Source: Ornithinimicrobium sp. CNJ-824 (GTDB lineage Bacteria; Actinomycetota; Actinomycetes; Actinomycetales; Dermatophilaceae). Taken from it: a stretch of DNA of 64,000 nucleotides. The DNA is taken from NCBI RefSeq assembly GCF_001942405.1, contig NZ_MKKA01000055.1, positions 124,001 through 188,000 of the forward strand. Reading direction: 5' to 3'. The first letter of the stretch is position 1. Every line of letters begins with the position of its first letter. Made by a program: the position numbers and the translations under genes. This document shows, one piece after another, positions 18,036-31,097 of this stretch. The notes beneath the pieces were generated by a model that was given only the letters and a program-made list of their open reading frames with translations, had not been told where the DNA came from and searched no databases.

Positions 18036-20669
18036 ATGACGCATCCTCCACGTCGACGGCGGGCCGTGGCGGTGACCGGAGCGACGGCGCTCCTGGCCAG
18101 CCTCCTCGTCCCCACCGCGGCTTCAGCTGACAACCACACCGACGTGTTCGTCAGCGAGATCCACTACGACAACGACGGTGCGGACGTCGGCGAGGCGATC
18201 GAGGTCCAGGCCCCGGCCGGGACCGACCTGACCGGCTGGACGTTGGCGCTCTACAACGGGTCGAACGGCGAGTTCTATGAAACGCTTCAGCTTGTCGGCG
18301 TCGTCCCGGACACGGGAGTCGTCGTCCTCGAGCACGCTGGCATCCAGAACGGCGGCCCGGACGGTCTGGCCCTGGTGGACGCCAGCGGCCAGGTGGTGGA
18401 GTTCCTCTCGTACGAGGGGACCATGACCGGCGTGGGCGGTCCCGCGGACGGGATGACGAGCACCGACATCGGGGTCCAGGAGGGCTCTTCGACCCCGGTC
18501 GGAGAGTCGCTCCAGCTCATCGACGGGGTCTGGACGGGCCCACTGGCCGAGAGCTTCGGTGTGATCAACGGCGCCGCGGACCCGGGTGACCCGGGAGACC
18601 CGGGAGACCCGGGTGACCCGGTCGACGTCTGCGAGGTGGAGTCGACCCCGATCGGTCAGGTGCAGGGGACCGGAGAGGCCACCCCGCTGGACGGCCAGAC
18701 CGTCACCATCCGTGGCACCGTGGTCGGCGACTTCCAGCAGGGTGGCTTCGACGGCTACTACCTGCAGGACGCCGGTGACGGCGACCCAGCCACGTCCGAC
18801 GGCATCTTCGTCTATGCGCCGAGCGGTGAGGAGGTATCCGTGGGCGACGTGGTCGGTGTCACCGGCACGGCCACCGAGCACTTCGGTCTGACGCAGGTCA
18901 AGGACGTCACGACTGAGGTCTGCGCGATCGGTGCGGAACTCCCGGCAGCCACCGTGCTGGAGATGCCCGTCCGGGACCACGAGCCCTACGAGGGCATGCT
19001 GGTCACCTATCCCGAGCAGCTGTCCATCCTGGAGTACTACAACTACGGCAGGTACGGCGAGCTGGTGCTCGGCACGGGCGACGGGACGGACCGGCAGTAC
19101 CAGCCGACGGCGATCTACGAGCCGGGGTCGTCCGAGGCGGTGGCGCTCGCCGAGCACAACGCGGCATACCGGATCACCCTGGACGACGGTCTGAGCTGGC
19201 AGAACCCCGCGTTCCTGCGGCACCCCAACGGGGAGGAGTTCACCCTCGAGAACAGCTTCCGCGGCGGTGACCTTGTCTCGAACCTGACGGGCATCCTGGA
19301 CTACCGTTTCAGCACCTGGAAGGTGCAGCCGACCGAGCCGGCGGAGTACACGGCCGTGAACGAGCGGCCGGACGTGCCCGAGGTAGGTGGCACGACCACC
19401 GTGGCGTCCTTCAACGTGCTCAACTACTTCACCACGCTGGAGAGTCGCGGTGCGGACACGGTGGCGGAGTTCGAGCGGCAGGAGGCCAAGATCGTGGCCG
19501 CCATCAACCCGATGGACGCAGACGTCGTCGGCCTGATCGAGATCGAGAACAACGGCGACGTGGCCGTCGGCACGCTCGTCGATGCGCTCAACGAGGCCGT
19601 CGGCGAGGACCGGTGGGCCTTCATCTCGACCGGGAAGGTCGGCACCGACGCCATCACGACGGCGTTCATCTACCAGCCGGCGGAGGTCACGCCGGTGGGC
19701 GACTTCGCGGTGCTCGACTCGTCCGTCGACGAGCGCTTCAACGACGAGAAGAACCGGCCGGCGCTGGCGCAGACCTTCGAGGAGAACCTCACCGGAGCCC
19801 AGTTCACCGTCGTCAACAACCACCTGAAGTCCAAGGGGTCGGACTGTGACGACCTCGGTGACCCGGACACCGGCGACGGCGCAGGCAACTGCAACCTGAC
19901 GCGCGCGGCCGCGGCCGACGCGCTCGGTGACTGGGCCAACAGCGACCCGACCGACACCGGCACCGAGGACGTGCTGATCATCGGCGACCTCAACTCCTAC
20001 GACAAGGAGGACCCGATCGACGCTCTCGAGGCTGACGGCTTCGTCGACCTGCTCGCCATGCGCCAGGACGAGTACGCCTACAGCTACGTCTTCGACGGGA
20101 TGCTCGGCTACCTCGACTACGCGATGGCCAGCACCTCGATGCTCGAGAACGTCACCGGTGCGGCCGCGTGGGCCATCAACGCCGACGAGCCGAGCGTCAT
20201 CGACTACGACATGTCCTTCAAGAGGGACGCCCAGGACGCCCTCTTCGCCCCGGACCCCTACCGCTCGAGCGACCACGACCCGGTCATCGTCGGACTCGAC
20301 CTGGACGTGGAGGCACCTGAGGTCGACGCCTTCGTCGAGCCACCCCACATCTGGCCCGCGAACGGGAAGTGGCGCAACGTCACCACGGTGATCGACGCGA
20401 CCGACAACCTGGACGAGGACCTGACGATCACCCTCGTCGGGGCCGAGGCCAGCGAAGGCGGCAAGGTCGAGGTCGTCGACGACGCCCGGTTCCGCGTGCT
20501 CGCGGTGCTCGGGGCGGAGTACACCTTCACCTACGACGTCACCGACGACTCGGACAACACGACCACCGTCACCCTCACGGTGACGGTGGAGAAGCCGGGC
20601 AAGGGCAAGGGTCTCGACAACGACAAGCCCGGAAAGCCCGGCAAGCCGGGCCGACCCGGAGGACGGTGA
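18036..20669 (+). CDS. Large secreted nuclease, ExeM/NucH-like, with lamin-tail domain
   Basis: An exported protein of 877 residues. The signal peptide has an RRRR start, a hydrophobic core and a cleavage site near ASADN. Next is a lamin-tail domain (DVFVSEIHYDNDGADVGEAI), a Gly-Asp-Pro repeat linker (about residues 180-195), an OB-fold-like segment (VTIRGTVVGDFQQGGFDGYY), and an endonuclease/exonuclease/phosphatase domain (VASFNVLNYFTTL, VVGLIEIENNGDVA, NNHLKSKGSDC, IIGDLNSYDKEDPI, SSDHDPVIVGLDL). The end is an Ig-like domain and a Lys/Gly/Pro tail. GAAGGA precedes ATG 18036. The likely role is degrading extracellular DNA for nutrients or biofilm turnover. There is no sortase motif; the basic tail could bind DNA or cell wall. 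Confidence 0.88.
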   Translation: MTHPPRRRRAVAVTGATALLASLLVPTAASADNHTDVFVSEIHYDNDGADVGEAIEVQAPAGTDLTGWTLALYNGSNGEFYETLQLVGVVPDTGVVVLEHAGIQNGGPDGLALVDASGQVVEFLSYEGTMTGVGGPADGMTSTDIGVQEGSSTPVGESLQLIDGVWTGPLAESFGVINGAADPGDPGDPGDPGDPVDVCEVESTPIGQVQGTGEATPLDGQTVTIRGTVVGDFQQGGFDGYYLQDAGDGDPATSDGIFVYAPSGEEVSVGDVVGVTGTATEHFGLTQVKDVTTEVCAIGAELPAATVLEMPVRDHEPYEGMLVTYPEQLSILEYYNYGRYGELVLGTGDGTDRQYQPTAIYEPGSSEAVALAEHNAAYRITLDDGLSWQNPAFLRHPNGEEFTLENSFRGGDLVSNLTGILDYRFSTWKVQPTEPAEYTAVNERPDVPEVGGTTTVASFNVLNYFTTLESRGADTVAEFERQEAKIVAAINPMDADVVGLIEIENNGDVAVGTLVDALNEAVGEDRWAFISTGKVGTDAITTAFIYQPAEVTPVGDFAVLDSSVDERFNDEKNRPALAQTFEENLTGAQFTVVNNHLKSKGSDCDDLGDPDTGDGAGNCNLTRAAAADALGDWANSDPTDTGTEDVLIIGDLNSYDKEDPIDALEADGFVDLLAMRQDEYAYSYVFDGMLGYLDYAMASTSMLENVTGAAAWAINADEPSVIDYDMSFKRDAQDALFAPDPYRSSDHDPVIVGLDLDVEAPEVDAFVEPPHIWPANGKWRNVTTVIDATDNLDEDLTITLVGAEASEGGKVEVVDDARFRVLAVLGAEYTFTYDVTDDSDNTTTVTLTVTVEKPGKGKGLDNDKPGKPGKPGRPGGR
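18580..18620 (+). repeat. Short tandem repeat (GACCCGGGW-type) in the nuclease gene
   Basis: GACCCGGGT/GACCCGGGA 9-mers repeat about four to five times, encoding the Asp-Pro-Gly linker between the lamin-tail and nuclease domains. Confidence 0.75.
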
Positions 20670-20698
20670 GCCTGACCGCTGACCGGTAGACATCTGGC

Positions 20699-20734
20699 AC
20701 GGGGTGCAGGGGACCACGGTTCCCTGCACCCCGT
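20699..20734 (+). terminator. Terminator hairpin after the secreted nuclease
   Basis: Perfect 13-bp arms ACGGGGTGCAGGG/CCCTGCACCCCGT with a 10-nt loop, between the nuclease stop and the secA promoter. Confidence 0.7.
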
Positions 20735-20750
20735 CCGTCGTCGGGACGGT

Positions 20751-20756
20751 TAGCCT
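20751..20756 (+). promoter_or_regulatory. -10 box (TAGCCT) of secA, leaderless type
   Basis: TAGCCT is 6 nt before GTG 20763. It directly follows the terminator hairpin. Confidence 0.5.
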
Positions 20757-20762
20757 AGACAG

Positions 20763-23492
<2,730 letters not shown>

Positions 23493-23546
23493 GGACACCG
23501 GCCAGGTCGACGGGCGGGCGCAGCCGGCCACGGCGGGACACCCGGT

Positions 23547-24104
23547 TCAGCCGAGCTCCCAGGCGGTGATCAGCCAGCGCCCGTCGACCCCGCTCATCCG
23601 CATCGCCAGGGCGCGGACCCGCCCGTCGGCCTGCACGACCGCCGAGACCTCGCAGACGCCGTCGGCGGGGAAGCTGGTCAGCATGGTGCGCACCACCGGG
23701 GGGCGACCGGTCCGCCGGCCCCGCCGCCGGGCGAGGAGCCCGCGGCGCTGGGCACGTTCCCGGATCTCCGGGACGACCCATCGGCTGAGCTGGTCGGGGG
23801 ACCGGCTGCCCTCGTAGGCCTCCAGCACCGCCCGGATCATCCGCAGCGCCCACGGCCCGGCCTCGGGCAGGTCGGGGGTGGAGGTGGCCTGGGGGCCGAA
23901 GAAGCTGTCGTCGTGCCGGTGGCGCAGGTCGACCGCGAGCCGTCCCTGGACGTACCGCGGCGTCGAGGCCGGCTCGGGGGGATCGTTCCAGTCCTGCCCG
24001 TCCGCGGGCGGCTCCACCACCGGGGCGGGCAGCACGCGCAGCACCCTGGGCGCCTCCGTCCGTCCCGCCGCGGGCGACAGGGACCGCGCCGCCGAGCCGC
24101 TCAC
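23547..24104 (-). CDS. Rv3235-like family protein
   Basis: A 185-residue protein with a proline-rich N-terminal half and a conserved C-terminal domain (LDLRHRHDDSFF-like stretch, WALRMIRAVLEAYEGSRSPDQL, WVVPEIRERA, VCEVSAVVQADGRVRALAMR, WLITAWELG). It matches the actinobacterial family represented by Rv3235, found near secA and without known function; the fold looks like an NTF2/SnoaL-type alpha+beta domain. GTG 24104 is used because it overlaps the LysM-gene stop by 4 nt (GTGA), a sign of translational coupling. Confidence in gene reality is high, function unknown. Confidence 0.75.
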   Translation of the reverse strand: MSGSAARSLSPAAGRTEAPRVLRVLPAPVVEPPADGQDWNDPPEPASTPRYVQGRLAVDLRHRHDDSFFGPQATSTPDLPEAGPWALRMIRAVLEAYEGSRSPDQLSRWVVPEIRERAQRRGLLARRRGRRTGRPPVVRTMLTSFPADGVCEVSAVVQADGRVRALAMRMSGVDGRWLITAWELG

Positions 24105-24921
24105 CGGTCCGCCCCCGTCGGGACGACCAGCACCTGGCCCGGCAGGAGAAGATCGGGATCCTCCCCGATCAGCTCCCGGTTCGCGGCGTACCAGCGGGGC
24201 CAGGCGTCGGCCACGTCGCGTCCGTCGCCTGCTCGCCGAGGTGCCGGGCGGCGATGGACCACAGGCTGTCACCCCGGTGGACCACCACGTGGTCGGCCTC
24301 CTCGGAGGACCCGTCCGCGGCACCGGCACCGCCCGTGGTGACCAGGGACGCCGACGTCGCCGTGGCCTGCGCCGTGCGTGAGCGGCCTGGGGCGTCCGCG
24401 GTCGGGGTCCACCCCGGTATGGGCACCGTCGTCCCGTCGGGGCGGACGGGTGATCCCGGCGGCGCCGACGGCCTCGATGCACCGTCCGACGAGGCCCCGT
24501 CGACGCCGGGGGACAGGTGCGCCACCACCTGTGTGCCGTCCGTGGGGGCGACGCCCGCGTGGGCCGCCGTGGGCCCTGCGCCGAGAGCGGCCGCGGCCAG
24601 CAGGGCGGCGGTCACCCGGCCGGCCGCCCCGGCCGTGACGGAGGGTGCCACCCCGCGGGCGCGCTGACGGGTCGCGCCCCCGGCCGGGACCCTCCCCCGG
24701 GGGCCCAGCAGCGGAAGCGTGGCCGCGGCCACGACCACCGTCAGCCAGATGGCGACCCCGGCCGCGACGGCTGTGCTGAGGAAGCCGACGGCCCCGTCGA
24801 GCGGCACCGGCCCGAGTCCCGGCCACTGCCCGAGGGTGCTTCGCACGAGCCAGACCGTCAGCCCGCCCGACGCCACCGTGACCCCGGATCCCAGGGCGGC
24901 GGCCCGCTCCCGTGTCCCCAT
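24101..24921 (-). CDS. Membrane-anchored LysM protein (one frame break near 24226)
   Basis: From ATG 24921, with AGGAGG 7 nt upstream, the product has three hydrophobic stretches (GGLTVWLVRSTLG, AVGFLSTAVAAGVAIWLTVV, RVTAALLAAAALGAGPTAAHA), a long Pro/Ser/Thr-rich spacer and a C-terminal LysM domain beginning HVVVHRGDSLWSIAARHLGE. At 24226/24227 one base is missing: restoring it gives DGRDVADAWPRWYAANRELI and LLLPGQVLVVP, which completes the LysM and ends at TGA 24101-24103. The protein would bind peptidoglycan. It is coupled to the Rv3235-like gene by a 4-nt overlap, and both are convergent to secA. Confidence 0.8.
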
Positions 24922-24949
24922 CTGTTCCTCCTGGATGCGTTCGGTTGCG

Positions 24950-24990
24950 TGTATTTGCGTCTTGATACAGCACGATAGGGCAGTCAGAGT
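24950..24990 (-). promoter_or_regulatory. AT-rich putative promoter of the LysM gene
   Basis: This stretch is far richer in A/T than its surroundings (GTGTATTTGCG, CTTGATAC, CGATAG on the plus strand). It contains GTAT/ATAC inverted half-sites and lies 30-70 nt before ATG 24921. BldC-like regulators prefer AT-rich direct repeats and bldC is 0.9 kb away, but no specific site can be claimed. Confidence 0.35.
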
Positions 24991-25054
24991 CGTGCGGCAA
25001 CGGGGGTCGGCGCGGACTGTGGACGGGGCGTGGTCGCCCGTCCGGTGCGGCTGG

Positions 25055-25060
25055 CACGAT
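25055..25060 (+). promoter_or_regulatory. -10-like box (CACGAT) 6 nt before ATG 25067
   Basis: CACGAT followed by exactly 6 nt and ATG fits the leaderless spacing seen at other genes; the first base departs from TANNNT. Confidence 0.3.
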
Positions 25061-25066
25061 GCCGTC

Positions 25067-25630
25067 ATGCGGTGGGACGACCTCTTCGAGGACCTCGGCG
25101 CCCAGCTGGAGCTGCTCGAGCGGCAGGAGCGGGCCGCCGAGGTGGCCGAGCACACCCGGTCCGAGCGTGGCACCGTGCGACTGGCCGACCGCCTCGCAGC
25201 CGCGCTCGACGGGCCGCTCCGCGTCCGCGTGCGGGGCTACGGCTGGCTGGAGGCCGTGCTGCGCGACGTCGGCACCGACTGGCTGCTCCTCGAGCAGGGT
25301 GGTGGGCAGGGGGCCCCGTCCCGCGAGCTCATCGTGCCCGCCGCGGCCCTCACGGCGGTCGAGGGGCTCACGCGGCGGGCGGACGACGGGGAGTCGGTGG
25401 GCAGCCGACGGTTCGGGCTGCGACACGCCCTGCGGGCGGTGAGCCGCGACCGGGCGGTCGTGCGGGTGCACGACGTGGACGGGGACCACGTGACCGGCAC
25501 CCTCGACCGGGTCCTGGCCGACCACTGCGACCTAACCAGGCACGCCGACGACGAGCCCCGACGGCCGGGGAGCACCCGTGGCGTCCTGAGCCTGTCCTAC
25601 GCCGCCGTCGCCCTGGTCCGCCGCCTCTGA
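25067..25630 (+). CDS. Hypothetical protein, conserved actinobacterial type
   Basis: A 187-residue protein, no function recognised. It begins MRWDDLFEDLGAQLELLERQ, continues with a charged amphipathic helix (QERAAEVAEHTRSERG), then beta-rich segments (LRVRVRGYGWLEAVLRDVG, WLLLEQGG, SRELIVPAAALTAVEGLT; later VVRVHDVDGDHVTGTLDRV and GVLSLSYAAVALVRR). The repeated V-x-V / G-T-L-D pattern suggests a small beta-barrel (Sm/OB-like) fold, which is inference. No signal peptide or membrane helix. It is convergent to bldC with about 10 nt between stops. Confidence 0.7.
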   Translation: MRWDDLFEDLGAQLELLERQERAAEVAEHTRSERGTVRLADRLAAALDGPLRVRVRGYGWLEAVLRDVGTDWLLLEQGGGQGAPSRELIVPAAALTAVEGLTRRADDGESVGSRRFGLRHALRAVSRDRAVVRVHDVDGDHVTGTLDRVLADHCDLTRHADDEPRRPGSTRGVLSLSYAAVALVRRL

Positions 25631-25640
25631 TGCAGCCCGC

Positions 25641-25862
25641 TCAGGGCTGGTCCGCCGTGCCCTGCCGGATGGCGTCCCTGGTCTGGTCGTACATGCGCTG
25701 GATGTAGGCCTCCAGCTCGGTGTTCTCCACCCGCCACACCCCACGTCCGCCGAGCTTGATGCCCGGGAGCTCGCCGGAACGGACCAGCGCCTTGACCTGC
25801 GACAACGAGACGTTGAGCGTCTCCGCCACGTCGGTGAGGGTCAGGAAGCGGGGGGCGGCCAC
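25641..25862 (-). CDS. bldC: BldC-family MerR-like DNA-binding protein
   Basis: A 73-residue single-domain regulator: RFLTLTDVAETLNVSLSQVK (helix-turn-helix), LVRSGELPGIKLGGRGVWRV (wing) and a C-terminal helix ELEAYIQRMYDQTRD. This matches Streptomyces BldC, which binds AT-rich direct repeats cooperatively and controls development; in non-sporulating relatives its targets are unclear. GTG 25862 gives VAAPRFLTL and is preceded by GAAAGGA. It is divergent from the SAF-domain/ATPase gene pair, which may be among its targets (inference from position only). Confidence 0.88.
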   Translation of the reverse strand: MAAPRFLTLTDVAETLNVSLSQVKALVRSGELPGIKLGGRGVWRVENTELEAYIQRMYDQTRDAIRQGTADQP

Positions 25863-26007
25863 GAGGGGTCCTTTCGTCGGTCTTGACCGAGATTTTACGG
25901 TTCGTTGGCCCACCCTTGACCGGCCTGTGGACAACAATGGCTGCCGCGCCCCCGGGCCGGGTACCGTCGGGCCGCCGCCGAGCACACCGCAGAAGGGGGA
26001 GCCTGTC

Positions 26008-26694
26008 ATGCCCACGACCACCTCGGCCGACGCCGCCGCCGAGCCGCGTCGGGTCCGTCGGCTGGAGCGGCCCGGCTGGCGGGACGTGCGCCTCGTGGTC
26101 GGGGTCCTGCTCGTGCTGCTCTCCGTCGCCGGCGGGATCCGGCTCGTCGCCTCCCTCGACGACACCACGCCGGTGTATGCAGCCACCCGCGACCTGCTGC
26201 CCGGCCAGCCCGTGGGGGAGGGGGACGTGGTGGCGGTGCCGGTGCGGATGGAGGAGTACATCGCCCGCTACGTCGACGGCTCGGCCCCGTTGCAGCCGGG
26301 GACCCACCTGCTCCGGCAGGTCCGGGCCGGTGAGCTCGTGCCCGCGGCGGCCCTGGGGACGGCACGGGAGGCGCTGGACAAGACGGTCAGCGTGCCGGTC
26401 GACGTGTCCGCGGCCCGCACGCTGGAGGCGGGGACCGTCGTGGACGTCTGGGTCAGCCGACGCGACCCCGACGCCCTCGGGGAGGCCTACCTGGACCCTG
26501 AACGGCTGCTCGCCGGCGCCGTGGTGGACCACGTCCCGGCGGCCAGCTCGGGCCTGGGGGCGGGCGTGGGCCGCACGGCCGTGCAGGTCGTGGTCCCGGC
26601 CGACCGGGTGGGGGACCTCATCGCCGCGGTCGACCAGGGCTCCCGCACCACGCTGGTCCCTGCGCCCCGGGCAGGCTCGGAGCAGGGCCGATGA
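26008..26694 (+). CDS. SAF-domain membrane protein, CpaB/RcpC-like
   Basis: A 228-residue protein with a basic N-terminus, one transmembrane helix (LVVGVLLVLLSVAGGIRLVA, about residue 32-51) and an extracytoplasmic SAF domain (PVYAATRDLLPGQPVGEGDVV, RQVRAGELVPAAALG), then VSVPVDVSAARTLEAGTVVDVWV. This is the layout of CpaB/RcpC pilus-assembly proteins of tad loci. ATG 26008 has AAGGGGGAG upstream. The stop overlaps the next gene start (ATGA), which encodes a CpaE-like ATPase; no other tad genes are present in the window, so a pilus role is uncertain. Confidence 0.82.
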   Translation: MPTTTSADAAAEPRRVRRLERPGWRDVRLVVGVLLVLLSVAGGIRLVASLDDTTPVYAATRDLLPGQPVGEGDVVAVPVRMEEYIARYVDGSAPLQPGTHLLRQVRAGELVPAAALGTAREALDKTVSVPVDVSAARTLEAGTVVDVWVSRRDPDALGEAYLDPERLLAGAVVDHVPAASSGLGAGVGRTAVQVVVPADRVGDLIAAVDQGSRTTLVPAPRAGSEQGR

Positions 26695-28317
26695 CCCAGC
26701 CGCTGGTCACGGCGGTCGCCCCGCGGTGGGAGGTGGGCCTGGCGGGGACCCTGTCGCGGTCGTCGCGGGTCCGCGTGGTCCGCCGGTGCGCCGACGTCGC
26801 CGAGCTGCTGGGTGTCGTGGCGGCGGGGGTCGGGCGGGTCGCGGTGGTCTCCAGCGACCTGCGCGGGCTGGACCGCTCGGTCGTGGACGCCCTCGGGGAC
26901 CAGGACGTCCTCGTCCTCGGGGTGCACCCGCCCGACGACGAGGCGGCCGAACGGCTCCTGCGCCGCTGGGGCGTGGCGGTCACGGTCCCCGCGGACGCCG
27001 ACACCGCCGCGCTGGACGGGGCCCTCGTCGCGCTGCTGGACCCTCCCGGCCCCGCTGCCACCCGGACGCCCGGGCAGGGCAGGTCGCCCGCCATACCTGC
27101 GGCCGGCAGCGCCGACGCCGGCGTGGGCGAGTCGACCCCGGAGGGTGACCCGCCCCCGGCGCGGCCCACGCCTGCGCTCCGTGGGGGGCGGCCCCGGGAG
27201 GAGGGCCCCGACGACGCGGGGTCCGAGGGCCTGGGCTCCGGCGTCGGGCGGGCCGACGACGCGGCCCGCCCGGCCGGCCACGAGGACGGCTGGGCCATGG
27301 ACCGGCCGGTTGCGGACGGCGACCTGGACGACGACGACGGGACCGACGGGCCGGGGGCGGACGAGGGGGCCGGGCCGGACGAGGGGACCGGGCCGGACGA
27401 GGGGACCGGGCCGGACGAGGGGACCGGGCCGGACGAGGGGACCGGGCCGGAAGGAGGGGGAGGTCGTGGTGGTCTGGGGACCGGTCGGCAGCAGCGGCCG
27501 GTCCACCGTCGCCGCCAACCTGGCCGCCGAGCTGGCCGACCCCCTGCAGCCGGTGGTCCTGGTCGACGCCGACACCTACGGGGCGAGCCAGGCGCAGCTC
27601 CTCGCGGTCCTCGACGAGGTGCCGGGCGTGGCCGCCGCCGCTCGGGCCGCCGACCAGGGGCAGCTCGACCGCGAGACCCTGGCACGGCTGGCCCCTGAGG
27701 TCCGACCCGGCCTGCGCCTGCTCACCGGCCTGCCCCGGGCCGACCGGTGGCCCGAGCTGCGCGACGTGGCCCTCGCCGACGTCCTCGCGCAGTGCCGTCG
27801 GCTGGCCCGCTGGACCGTCGTGGACGTCGCCCCGCCCCTGGAGCAGGACGAGGAGCTCTCCTTCGACACCCTCGCGCCCCGGCGCAACGGGGCGGCGCTG
27901 ACGGCCCTCGAAGCGGCGGACCGGGTCGTGGTCGTCGGGACGGCCGACCCCGTCGGGCTCCAACGCCTGGTCCGGGGCCTGGACGAGCTGGCCGGGCACA
28001 CCGTCGCGCCCCGCTCGGTCGTCGTCACCCGGGTGCGGCCCGGCCCGGTCGGTCCCGACCCGGGACGCCGCATCCAGGAGACCCTGACGCGGTTCGCGGG
28101 CACCGGCCCGGTGCACCTCGTCCCCGAGGACCAGGACGCCCTGGACGCCGCCCTCCTCCACGGCCGGCTCCTGGCGGAGGTGCGGCCCCGCAGCGCGGCC
28201 CGGACGGCGCTCCTCGGGCTGGCCGACGAGGTGGCCGGGCGCGAGCCGCAGAGCCGTCGCGAACGGGCTGCCGGCCGCTCCCGGGGCTGGCTGGGCCGGC
28301 GGCTCGCCCCCGCCTGA
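26691..28317 (+). CDS. CpaE/MinD-like P-loop ATPase with low-complexity linker (one frame break near 27458)
   Basis: From ATG 26691: an N-terminal receiver-like domain without an obvious phospho-acceptor (RVAVVSSDLRGLDRS, DVLVLGVHPPDDEA), a Gly/Pro/Asp/Glu linker of about 120 residues ending in TGPDEG repeats, then a ParA/MinD-type ATPase. The 5-G run at 27456-27460 must be 4 G for the frame to continue into GEVVVVWGPVGSSGRSTVAA, where the deviant Walker A is GPVGSSGRST; later motifs are VVLVDADTYG and WTVVDVAPPLEQ. The gene is coupled to the SAF gene by a 4-nt overlap. The GPVGSSGRS loop has Arg where CpaE-like proteins often have Lys, so ATP use should not be assumed. Confidence 0.82.
27371..27442 (+). 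repeat. Four 18-bp tandem repeats encoding TGPDEG
   Basis: CGGGCCGGACGAGGGGAC repeats exactly four times, preceded by one degenerate copy. It lies in the acidic linker of the CpaE-like ATPase and keeps frame. Confidence 0.95.
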
Positions 28318-28391
28318 CCGCGGTCGGCGCCGGGCGTGCGCGTCTGACACGATGGGAGCGTGCACGACGTCGCGCACGGAAGGGAGATCGC

Positions 28392-28873
28392 ATGGTGACG
28401 GTGCGTTGCTACGTCCCGCTCAGCGCCGACGAGCTGGCCCGCCTGCAGACCGAGCGCCGGCTCGACGGTCCACGACCGGGGTATGCCGTGACCGGCCCGG
28501 TCCGGGAGGAGCGGGCCGCGGGCGACCAGGAGGAGTGGGAGTACGCCGCCCTCCAGGAGGCGGCGCAGGCCCTGCGCGCCCAGGGCGCCCCCGTCGTGCT
28601 GGCGGCCGTCGACCTGACGGCCGACCAGGTGGACGCCTCCCGGCCCGAGGTGCCTGCGTCCAGGTGGGCGACGTCGACCTTCCCCGGGTGGCCGCGCTGC
28701 ACGTGGGCGACGACGTCGTCACCGGCGACCGGCAGGCGCTCGACGGCCAGGACGAGGAGCTGGAGCTGTCCTGGTACGACACGACCGAGATCGCCCACGT
28801 CCTCGACCTGGCCCGGGCCTGCCCGGCAGCCCCCGACCGGCCCGACCAGCCCGACCAGTCCGGCGCGGGCTGA
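28392..28873 (+). CDS. DUF6912 family protein (one frame break near 28650)
   Basis: A small cytoplasmic protein of about 160 residues. From ATG 28392 (GGAAGGGAG upstream) it reads VTVRCYVPLSADELARLQTE, EEWEYAALQEAAQALRAQG, APVVLAAVDLTADQV. At 28648-28651 CCCGAGGTGCC lacks one G of an expected GGG; restored, the frame gives GACVQVGDVDLPRVAALHV and the family-type ending LSWYDTTEIAHVLDLA. The function of DUF6912 proteins is unknown; they are common single genes in actinobacteria. Likely an intact gene with a sequencing deletion. Confidence 0.75.
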
Positions 28874-28953
28874 CCCGCGGCCGACCCAGCCCCGGGCCAC
28901 GGGCGTCCCCGAGGACGCCGACGGGCCCACCGACGAGAACGAGGACAGCCGAC

Positions 28954-30582
<1,629 letters not shown>

Positions 30583-30585
30583 TCC

Positions 30586-31092
30586 TCAGCCGGGGTGGTC
30601 GGCCAGCCACTCGCGGGCGATCCGCTCCTCCAGCCGCACGACGTCGCTGATCTGGGGGGCGACGGCCGCCTCGATCCGTCGACCGAGGAAGGGCACGTTG
30701 GCCTCCAGGTCGCCGTCGACGACGTGGTCGGTGGTGCCCTCGTCCGTGCCGCGGCGCAGGTGGACCCCGCCGATGAACTGGACGGGCAGGCCCGGCATCT
30801 CCAGGGACATCGCGCCCTCCCGCTCGCCGTCCGGGTCGGCGTCGCCCCAGCGCACCGTCTCCACGACGAGCAGTTGGGGGCCCACGAACGGGCGGACCAT
30901 CTCCGGCAGGTCGCCGGTGGGCAGGTGGCGCCGGGTCGTGACCACGGTCGCCCCGTCCTCCTGCTCCACGGTCACCGTCTGGTCCAGCGCGCCGGAGCGC
31001 TCGGCCCGCAGGTCCTGGTAGCCGCGGTCGCAGAGCATCTCGAAGGTGCGACGGGGGTCGGCGGGGTGCACGACGGTCTCGGTGATCCTCAT
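30586..31092 (-). CDS. DUF2505 / SRPBCC-like protein
   Basis: A 168-residue protein of the DUF2505 family with a START/SRPBCC-like ligand-binding layout: MRITETVVHPADPRRTFEML, GALDQTVTVEQEDGATVVTT, LPEMVRPFVGPQLLVVETVRW, VPFLGRRIEAAVAPQ and a C-terminal helix RLEERIAREWLADH. Function unknown; such proteins in actinobacteria are soluble and may bind lipids or polyketides. ATG 31092 is the only methionine start consistent with family length. The stop is only 3 nt from the convergent rocA stop. Confidence 0.8.
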   Translation of the reverse strand: MRITETVVHPADPRRTFEMLCDRGYQDLRAERSGALDQTVTVEQEDGATVVTTRRHLPTGDLPEMVRPFVGPQLLVVETVRWGDADPDGEREGAMSLEMPGLPVQFIGGVHLRRGTDEGTTDHVVDGDLEANVPFLGRRIEAAVAPQISDVVRLEERIAREWLADHPG

Positions 31093-31097
31093 ACCGC

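Noticed and set aside
27371..27442. Four identical 18-bp repeats considered as a CRISPR array
   Set aside because: Repeats are directly adjacent without spacers and lie in frame in a coding linker.
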